Assembly: GCA_947069175.1 (NCBI GenBank) | Contig: CAMTDV010000007.1 | Location: 50,301,681-50,365,680, forward strand | DNA from: Scalesia atractyloides | Lineage: Eukaryota; Streptophyta; Magnoliopsida; Asterales; Asteraceae | Direction of reading: 5' to 3' | DNA length: 64,000 bases | Shown here: in pieces, positions 56,677 through 64,000 of the stretch | Layout: every line of letters begins with the position of its first letter | Position numbering within the stretch: the first letter of the stretch is position 1 | Translations under genes and position numbers: made by a program | The notes under the pieces: model-generated | Seen by the model: the letters and a program-made list of their open reading frames with translations, nothing else | Databases searched by the model: none | Told to the model about the DNA's origin: nothing

Positions 56677-58091
56677 TTGCGAGACGAATTATCTTGTGGA
56701 ACTGAATCTAAGTTGGAATCAAAATCCGATGGCATCCTTCATTACCTAAATCGTATTTGGTTACCTGATCGTGACAACCTTCGCACATTTCTCATGAACG
56801 AGGCCCATAAAACACGATACTCCATACATCCAGGGGCTGATAAGATGTATCAGCATCTATGATACTCTTACTGGTGGCCTAGAATGAAAAAGGATATCGC
56901 CGTCTTTGTCTCCAAATGCCTCACATGTTCGAAAGTTAAAGCCGAGCAACAATGACCCTCAGGCTTACTTGTTCAACCTGAAATACCCGTTTAGAAGTAG
57001 GAAAATATAACCATGGATTTTATTGCCGGGTTACCTCGCACCTCCAGTGGGCATGATATGATTTGTGTTATTGTCGATCGTCTTACCAAATCCACTCATT
57101 TGATTCCGATCCGTGAAGGTTACAAAAACAAGAAGTTAGCTCGTATTTACATCGATGAAATTGTTAGTCGACACGGTGTGCCTTTGAGCATCATCTTGGA
57201 TAGAGATGGATGTTTTACTTCACGTACATGGCAAGCCGTGCAATCAGCGTTAGGTGCTCGCTTAGACCTCAGCATCGTTTTTCATCTTCAATTTGATGGT
57301 CAATCCGAGTGCACAATTCAGACTCTTGAAAACATGTTACGATCATGTGTTATCGACTTCAAGGGAAATTGGGATACTCATCTACCATTGGTCGAATTCT
57401 CATACAATAACAGCTACAACTCTAGTATCGGTATGGCTCCTTTTGAAGCACTATACGGTCGTAAGTGTCGATCACCTATATGTTGGCACAAAATCGGTGA
57501 AGCACAGATCACCGAACTAGAATTAATCCAAGAAATAACCGATAAGATTCTCCAAATCTGCAACAATCTTCTAGCAGCTCAAAGTCGTCAAAAGAGTTAC
57601 ACAGACAAACGAAGAATGCCGCTCGAATTTAGTGTTGGTGATCAAGTACTTTTGAAAGTGTCACATGGAAGGGAGTTGTTCGGTTTGGACAAAAAGGCAA
57701 GCTAGCACCTCGCTATGTTGGACCACTTAAAATACTCGAGAGAATTGGCCATGTAGCCTACAAGCTTGACTTACCTAAAGAACTTAGCAAGATCCATCCA
57801 ACATTCCATGTTTCTAATCTGAAAACCAGCCTTGCCGACGAAAACCTTCATATACCGCTAGAAGATATTCAAATTGACGAGACAATGCATTTTGTAGAGC
57901 GACCTGTAGAAATCATAGACTTCGGTGAGAAACGCTTAAGACGAAGTCGAATTCCTATAGTTAGGGTTCGTTGTGAGTCAAAACGAGGACCTGAGTTTAC
58001 TTGGAAACGTGAAGACTCAATGCGCGAAAAATACCCTCATCTCTTTAAGACAAATCTACTACCGCTTAAATTTCGGGACGAATTTTTGTAA
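56677..58091 (+). pseudogene. E7 integrase and chromodomain-like tail (broken)
   Basis: The zinc-binding region (56677-56862) reads HKTRYSIHPGADKMYQHL, then a TGA and YWWPRMKKDIAVFVSKCLTC. The core 57013-57705 is open for 230 codons and holds D in CVIVDRLTK, D in ILDRDGCF (Ser changed to Leu before it) and E in DGQSECTIQ, so the catalytic triad is intact. It continues through FSYNNSYNSSIGMAPFEALY and RQKSYTDKRRMPLEFSVGDQ, then shifts frame near 57670. The C-terminus (57885-58091) has VEIIDFGEKRLRRSRIPIVR and GPEFTWKRED, the chromodomain-like end, and stops at LKFRDEFL, the conserved last residues before the 3' LTR. Confidence 0.88.
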
Positions 58092-58329
58092 AACTAGGGA
58101 TATTGTAACATCCGTCGAAAAATGGGGTTTTAAAACCCGCACCATTTTGTAATCAAGTTTATATTATAATCTCTTTTCGTTACGTTTTTGTGTAAACCGT
58201 TTAAGAGTTTCGTTATATTAATAATATAAAATAATAACTAATAATAAAGATAATAATAATAACAATAATAGTAATAATAATAATAATAAAATATATATAT
58301 ATAAAAGCTAATATCAAAAACAAAATAAA

Positions 58330-58402
58330 GAGGCAGACCGCGGGAATCGAACCCGGGTCTCACCTCTAACCAAACACATAACAAACCACCACACCACACC
58401 TC
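58330..58402 (-). repeat. tRNA-like 73 nt segment in the E7 3' LTR
   Basis: Counterpart of 44808-44880. The B box GGTTCGATTCC is intact and the A box has one change. Confidence 0.65.
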
Positions 58403-58995
58403 AACATCTAAAGTTAACTCAACCGATTAATCTTTTATATTTCTTTCTTCTCTACCTCTTCTTGAACTGAAACATCGCCGCCCAGTATCAGTCAACGCGG
58501 TAATCACCCAAGGTTGCCATTTTAGTGTAATTGACCGTGAAATCTACTCCTAGTCGTGAACCTGGAGTCAATTACGAGTCAAACCGCACTAAATTAAGAT
58601 TACAAGCAACACGCCCCTACTCAATTTAAGCCGAAACCGCTGCAATCAACATTTAACCGTCTGCGATCTTCCTCAACTATAGATAGAGGCTTAGGGAACT
58701 CATTAGAATGCACCAACACGCTCCCAAAGCTTCTTGCAAATCTCTGTTCATCAGAAAGTTTCACCGGAAACACTTACCATTCATCGGAATCTCGCCGGAA
58801 CATCAGAACACCTTTGATCCGTATAACCTTCATCCATTTCCTTTTATTATAATAATATCATGTGTAAACAAATAGTAAATTGTACGAATTTATCAAACAA
58901 ATCAATTCCATCGTGATTTCAAACTTTTTGTTCAAATTGAAGAAGAAGATGAAACTGAGTCTTTGTTTAAATGAAATAAAAATCGTATTAAAACC

Positions 58996-59378
58996 GGGTT
59001 AGTCAAACAGCCCAGTTGGATGGGTTGTGTGCATACGAAACACATTGTCTCTGGTTCGAAGTCTTGTACGCGCTCCAATTCTCTGAATTAACAAAACCTT
59101 TTTATAAAACCCAATTATGAAACACAGCAACAAGTTTATATAATGAATAAAAATCAAATTATGAACGGGTTACACACAGCCCAATTGGTCGGGCTGTCTA
59201 CACACACACGAAGCAAAGGTCACGAGTTTGAACCTTTTTATAAAAGCCTAATTCTGAGCTATGCTTATAAGTGTATAAAAGAATTAAAAACTAGATATAA
59301 TCTGGGTTAGACATGCAGCCTAGTTGGTCGGGCTGCGTGCACACGAACGACAGGTCGCCGGTTCGACTCCCACACGTT
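58996..59378 (+). repeat. Three tandem tRNA-like units in the E7 3' LTR
   Basis: The units start at 58996, 59167 and 59304. The third keeps a perfect B box, GGTTCGACTCC (59360-59370), which is mutated in the 5' LTR. The spacing of the last unit is short because of a 34 bp deletion. Confidence 0.65.
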
Positions 59379-60425
59379 GCCGAATTCTTGAGCGATTTAA
59401 TCCGATTACTTCAAAGAAAACCATATTTTTTTAATTAACTAAATGGTTAATTATTCTCCCCAAAACTATATTATTTTATAACCAAATAATATTATTTGCA
59501 AATAAAAGTTTAAGCAAATAGAAATATAGTAATAAACTCAATAAAAATTAATCTAAATTATCTAATAAAATATGTAAATGATAAGTTAATTACAAATATT
59601 AAATTCAACCAAAAGAATATATTTTTAGCTAAATTATTATGTGAATATTTAGGTTAGCCGTTTCGTCACTTGGTATCTCAACCTCTCAATCGTGCGCAAT
59701 CTTCAACAAACCTTAATCGCACCCATTGTGAGTGAATCTTACAACTTCCCCTTTTATTCATGTTTTGGGGTGTATCATGTGTCGCTATACATATTGTTAT
59801 CTTGTTATTTAAATCTTGTGCTATTACCATTATGTGATCTAACGTGCTATGTGATATTGTTTTGTTTATTGCCATTTAGTGTTTATATTCTCATTGTAGA
59901 CAATTCCTCACATTAGGCCCCTTTGTTCCCCGTTACCTATGCGTGGAGCGTCGCGTAGCCTAATATACTATATCGGCTCCGTTTGATTGAGCCTTGATCT
60001 CGCAGCACAACGCTTATCTTGCTCACATGTACATTATTTGTTGATGATATGGTTTGTGATATAGATTACATACACGATGTTCCCATATTTCTTTAATGCA
60101 CATTTTATAAAATACTAAATATATCATTTTCTTAATGGGATTCACTCGCCAACTTATGTTGACCCAAAACTTTATTTTTACACATGATACAGGTGAACAT
60201 GTTTGGAGCGTGGATCACATAGGACATGGGCCTTAGAAGAAATAAAAATGTTATTGCAAGTTTGTTTGGAACAATATTGTGTTTGTTTGAATTATGTGTT
60301 GTTAGAATATTTTAATTAAGTTTGGAATAATAAATATCAAACCTTTATAATAGTAAATGTCATGAGCTTTAATGAAACCCAATCACGCCCCTACTACCTT
60401 ATCCGTTGTCGATCAGAGTGTGACA

Positions 60426-60430
60426 CTTCA
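60426..60430. repeat. Target-site duplication CTTCA, right copy (E7)
   Basis: Follows the E7 end GTGTGACA and matches 44607-44611. Confidence 0.9.
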
Positions 60431-61500
60431 TCTATTTCGAACCATAGTAGACTTGTTTGGTCTTCAACTCCATTAAATCGTTTGATTAATTACGACACCT
60501 TGTGGTGGCGTTTTCATTAACTTGAAGCTTGCGCTAAATCTTGTTTGCACACCTCATGTACGGATTTAATTATTTATTTGGTTATTTCTTTAAATCCAGC
60601 TTATTGATTTAAAGCAGTCTTAATACAATTGTATGTTAAGATAACGGTACACAAATCTATGTTATATTCTAGTGTACCCCTTAACGGTTCTTTCATCAAT
60701 GGTCAAAAACTTTATGATATTTATTGTTTTTCCACGATCGACCGAAAATTTTATTTGTTTGTTCTTTCATCTTCAATTGAAAATCCTAGGGATTTATTTG
60801 GAACAAATATCCATATTTACTTCGTTGAACCTTTCATCTGATTGAAGACACGGTGAAATTGTTTAGTCACAGCTATTATTAAATTAATTTGATCACTACG
60901 ACACCTTGTAGCGTCAGTATAAACTTGTAGCTTGGGCTAATCATGACCAATCGTTTCATGCAAAACTATGTATACTTTCATTTGGCTCATTATTGAAATA
61001 GTCTTAATGCAACTATGTATTAAGACGATGATACACTAAATTATATTGTATTTCGGTGTATCCTTGAAATTCAATAATGGCAACGCATTGATCTTTATTC
61101 ATGTCATAGTTCGATAGTTGACAAATCATTTCCGTGCTTCTATTTCAATTGAGTTTGTTGGTTCTTAATTTCACCTATTTAACAACCAACGCAAGTTTCC
61201 GTTGGTAGTAAATTCTATTGTTTCTAAAATTCATTTGCAAATTGTGAACGTTTATTTGAACATCTATTGGATGAATTGGTGATTGTATCACTACGCTAAG
61301 ATCACTTGGCATCGATTTCTAAAACATATTTAGTTGAACCGTTGGGTTCTGATTGCTGCAGTATGTCCTCATATTCATATAATTCGAGCATGTCTTGATA
61401 CAATTACATTGTCATTTACTTTGATACTATTCATATATACCAACGCTTAACATAACTCTAAGGAGATATCATCGTCTAAATTTCAAAGACGAAATTTCTT
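60431..61500 (+). repeat. Non-coding internal region with three diverged copies of a 400 bp unit
   Basis: Shared landmarks recur about 395-406 bp apart: TACGACACCTTGT at 60491 and 60897, with a weaker match near 61288; GTCTTAATACAA at 60617, GTCTTAATGCAA at 61011 and GTCTTGATACAA near 61392. There is no gag or pol. The end (AAATTTCAAAGACGAAATTT) resembles the conserved last codons of a chromovirus pol, so this looks like a large retrotransposon derivative without genes. Confidence 0.6.
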
Positions 61501-61514
61501 TAACAGGGGGAGAA
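61501..61514 (+). other. Polypurine tract before the E9 LTR
   Basis: TAACAGGGGGAGAA directly before TGTGACAACCGG. Confidence 0.8.
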
Positions 61515-62120
61515 TGTGACAACCGGCAATTTTCAAATATAATTATGCGCAAAACAGACATTAAGATGATTATCAATAGTGTTTTAAAATGCAAACTAAC
61601 TTAAATAGGCCTTTGGTATGCCTAGGAACGTCTATCGGGCTTGAACGTTAAACGGGAACGAACTAACACCAGACAAAATACTTGCAACGCTGACAAATAC
61701 AAATTATATACGTATATTTATACACATGAATTTGGTCTTGCGAAATTACCATGCTTTCGAACGTCACAAAAAGCATACGTGAACGAAGAACGCGACCGTT
61801 GTAACTCACCAACAACAAAGTGGAAGCATCGAACTTGTGTATTAAAAACTGAGATATTATGATATATTTAGCTTCGTAATCGGATTTCAAGTCGAAATCG
61901 AATCGAAAAACAAACTAGGATCGACAACCGAAGCTTTTTACCGATTTTAACGCAACCGACGACGAACGCGCCAAACGGTGACTATCGACCCTATTTTATG
62001 TGCTTTAATTCTAAAAACGGGCTTCAGAAATGTAATTTTGGCTGCTCAAAACACTAGAAACGTGATAATGGGCCTTGGCCCAACCAACTAAAAGCCCAAT
62101 CCACACCCCAAAACCCTAGC

Positions 62121-62128
62121 TATAAATA
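62121..62128 (+). promoter_or_regulatory. E9 LTR TATA box
   Basis: TATAAATA in the context AACCCTAGC-TATAAATA-GCGAACAC, followed by an ACACAC and CTCTCT leader, a typical plant LTR or gene core promoter. Confidence 0.6.
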
Positions 62129-62167
62129 GCGAACACTTACACACACTACACCATTTCTCACACACTC

Positions 62168-62208
62168 TTTCTATCTCTCTCTCTCTCTCTCTTCACCCTT
62201 TCTCTCTC

Positions 62209-62240
<32 letters not shown>
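62168..62240. repeat. CT microsatellite in the E9 leader
   Basis: CT runs at 62174-62192 and 62210-62240 with a short interruption (TTCACCCTTT), about 50 bases after the TATA box. Confidence 0.9.
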
Positions 62241-62241
<1 letters not shown>

Positions 62242-63268
62242 AGGCAGCTGACCACCGATGAAGTCGGTGGCGGAACGACGGCAGTCCTGCAGAGCCAGCG
62301 ACAAACAAGCGACGGCGAGCGGTGGCAACGGTGGTTTTCTGGCCACTAGTTTTCGGCCAAGATTGCTCCTACCCCACTAAACCTAACCTCCCCGACACGA
62401 TGGTGACGCTTATTTTTGAAGATTCCTAGCCGTTTAGGCACAGGCGCAACTCCGGCGAAGCTCCGATCAAGATTCCAGCGAACCATTTTTTACTTTTCGC
62501 GCTATGCATGCTTAGATCATTTAGTGGGAGCCTCTATGCGATTTTTCATAGCTTTGTATTTTCTGGCGACAATTCTTGTGAGTTCTCCGGCTCTATTTTA
62601 CGTTTTCTTCCTTTTGAGTATTTTGGCTCGGTTAACGGGAACCAGTTTTTGAACAATTTTATGGTGAGATGGAGGCTCACAGTGGTGGTGACACGTTGAA
62701 GGTGGCGGTTCATGGTGGTGTGTGGTGGCAGACGAAGGGCTACGGCAGTCGAACGGGACCGCCGCACGGCAGTAGGCGGCGGCGGTGGTGCTAGGTCCGG
62801 CAGCATCAGTAGGGTGTGGTCGGTTCGGGCCATGTATTGTTAGGTTCGGGTTACAAAGATGCGAGTGTCTAAGGTTCGGTCTCGTCTCGGGTTCGGGTCA
62901 ACCCAGTCAATACATCGGGTTGACTGGTCAAATGTGGTCAACGATTTGAATCGGTGAGTCATGGTTCAGGTTTAGTTATATTGCGGGTGGGTGGCGGTTT
63001 AGTTTTGGTTCGGGATACAAGAAGGTTCGGGCCAAACCAGTCAAACTCGGTCAACGCGAGTCTTGGTAAAACAATATTAACGTATATTTATAAATAATTA
63101 TTTAGTGTTTTTCGTCTTAACACGACATGGAGCTTTAACTCGAACCAACTAGCAAATTCGTTAAGAGAATAAAATTTTGGACGTATGTGTGACTTGTTTA
63201 TATTAACTTTCATACATAGTAAATGTATTTATGTTAAACAACCGAACCGAAATTGCGACGTAACATAT

Positions 63269-63269
63269 G

Positions 63270-63304
<35 letters not shown>
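63269..63304. repeat. AT microsatellite
   Basis: About 18 AT repeats directly before the long palindrome. Confidence 0.9.
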
Positions 63305-63307
<3 letters not shown>

Positions 63308-63433
63308 GTGTGTGTGTTTATATATTATATGTACAATATACATATATATATTATTATATGTACAATATACTTATTGTACATATAATACATATATATATGT
63401 ATATTGTACATATAATATATAAACAACACACAC
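63308..63433. repeat. Near-perfect 126 bp palindrome
   Basis: The arms 63308-63367 and 63372-63433 pair base by base around a four-base loop (TACT) with only two single-base bulges (63388 and 63426). The outer stem is GTGTGTGTTT against AAACA-CACACAC; the inner parts hold TTATATGTACAATATAC repeats. Confidence 0.9.
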
Positions 63434-63619
63434 ACACATATATATATATATTAGATTTGTATTCGATGAAAATTATGTTTTAAATGAACGACAAAAGGTT
63501 ATAACAATTAAAAAATATACGTATATTGTTGTTGAATTATTGTTGAGTTTTGAAAATTTATCGACAACTTGCGTTGTCGGAATCGTCCAAGAACAGATGA
63601 AACTTTGCCCGATTTTCAT

Positions 63620-63770
63620 TAATATATATATACATACATATATATATACATAATATATATATATATATAACATACATATATATAATTACATACATATATA
63701 TTACATACAATGTAATAATATACATCATATGTATAATATATATATATATAATATATATATATATTAAGTC
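63620..63770. repeat. TA/CATA-rich low-complexity stretch
   Basis: Interleaved ATATAT and ACATACAT runs. Open frames through it give only Tyr/Ile repeats. Confidence 0.85.
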
Positions 63771-64000
63771 TACACTATGAAAACGTATCGGACTCAAATG
63801 AACTTTATAAAAATGAATATAAGTATATATTTATTTCGAACGATTTATACATTTCACAAAATGAGTTTATAACGTGTCGACAAACGCGGTTTACAAGATA
63901 CGCAACCTTACATCGTATAAAATATAATCGCTTATAATTATTGCAAACGTCGGAATCCAGAATTTATATTCCAAACGTCTAGCATTGAATAGTCATATAA

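Larger units (their letters stand above)
44612..60425 (+). mobile_element. E7: chromovirus with 2.3 kb LTRs, split by E8
   Basis: 5' LTR 44612-46881, initiator tRNA-Met primer site 46885, leader, gag from 54253, pol 55159-58091, 3' LTR 58104-60425, and CTTCA on both sides. E8 sits in the leader (47530-54031). Without E8 and one CCTAC copy the element is about 9.3 kb. Zinc knuckle and protease are deleted and pol has several frame breaks. Confidence 0.92.
58104..60425 (+). mobile_element. E7 3' LTR (2322 bp)
   Basis: It runs from TGTAACATCCGTCG to CAGAGTGTGACA. It aligns with 44612-46881 end to end, with about 50 extra bases near 58855-58910 and a 34 bp loss in the second tRNA-like unit. The polypurine stretch before it (AAACTAGGGATAT) is weak. 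Confidence 0.9.
61515..64000 (+). mobile_element. E9 3' LTR, left 2.5 kb (runs off the window)
   Basis: It starts TGTGACAACCGGCAATTT after a polypurine tract, so it is a 3' LTR on the + strand. Only its first 20 bases resemble the E5 and E6 LTR starts. It contains TATAAATA (62121-62128), a CT-rich leader, GGTTCGGGTCAACC-type repeats (62880-63060) and AT microsatellites with a long palindrome. Its right end is outside the window. Confidence 0.75.

Noticed and set aside
44612..60425. A large host gene spanning the integrase frame 57013-57705
   Set aside because: The frame is standard chromovirus integrase within paired LTRs and target repeats; not a domesticated gene, because it shifts frame and has stops on both sides.
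62100..62700. A host gene promoter with 5' leader and a 78-codon ORF (62416-62652)
   Set aside because: The TATA box and CT leader look gene-like, but the region begins exactly after a polypurine tract with an LTR start, and the ORF is unrelated to any family that I know. LTR promoter preferred.
63185..63797. Open frames full of Tyr-Ile and His-Ile repeats on both strands
   Set aside because: They are translations of AT/CATA microsatellites and the palindrome, with no start context or domain.

Overview
The window is plant nuclear DNA and is almost entirely transposable elements. I see one convincing host gene: an intronless SAUR (small auxin up RNA) gene at 9875-10174, in a 5 kb island of low-copy-looking DNA. 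The element families (chromoviruses with LTRs of 2-4 kb, Athila, a Sirevirus with an env-like gene, a plant LINE) show a flowering plant. The accessory gene, the env-like gene and one MITE look to me like daisy-family (Asteraceae) types, but that is recollection and not proof.

Layout. 1-7136: degenerate LINE (endonuclease, reverse transcriptase, zinc-binding domain) split by a 3.4 kb solo LTR (3056-6437, target repeat CATGG). 7137-12319: host island with a hAT-type MITE, the SAUR gene, a minisatellite and a second MITE. 12320-16424: Athila-type Ty3/gypsy remnant, joined within about 5 bp to a 5'-truncated Sirevirus-type Ty1/copia element (16422-22687) that keeps RT/RNase H, an env-like pseudogene and a 3' LTR. 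22688-24554: no gene recognised.

24555-64000 is a nest of LTR elements, all resolved by 5 bp target repeats. An old LTR ('E5', 24555-43360) is split by a complete 14,955 bp chromovirus ('E6', 27249-42203, CATAC). After E5's primer site lies a non-coding internal region, split by another chromovirus ('E7', 44612-60425, CTTCA). E7 is itself split by a minus-strand chromovirus ('E8', 47530-54031, CCTAC) of the same family as the solo LTR near the left end. The non-coding internal region resumes at 60431 and ends at a polypurine tract followed by a different LTR ('E9', from 61515 to the window end).

Every gag-pol copy carries stops, frameshifts or catalytic changes, so none looks autonomous. The most unusual signals are tRNA-like units repeated inside the E7 LTRs, LTR-like palindromes with a TATA box upstream of the Sirevirus env-like gene, a reading-frame-restoring intron in E6 gag, an LTR block conserved between families, and a near-perfect 126 bp palindrome in E9.
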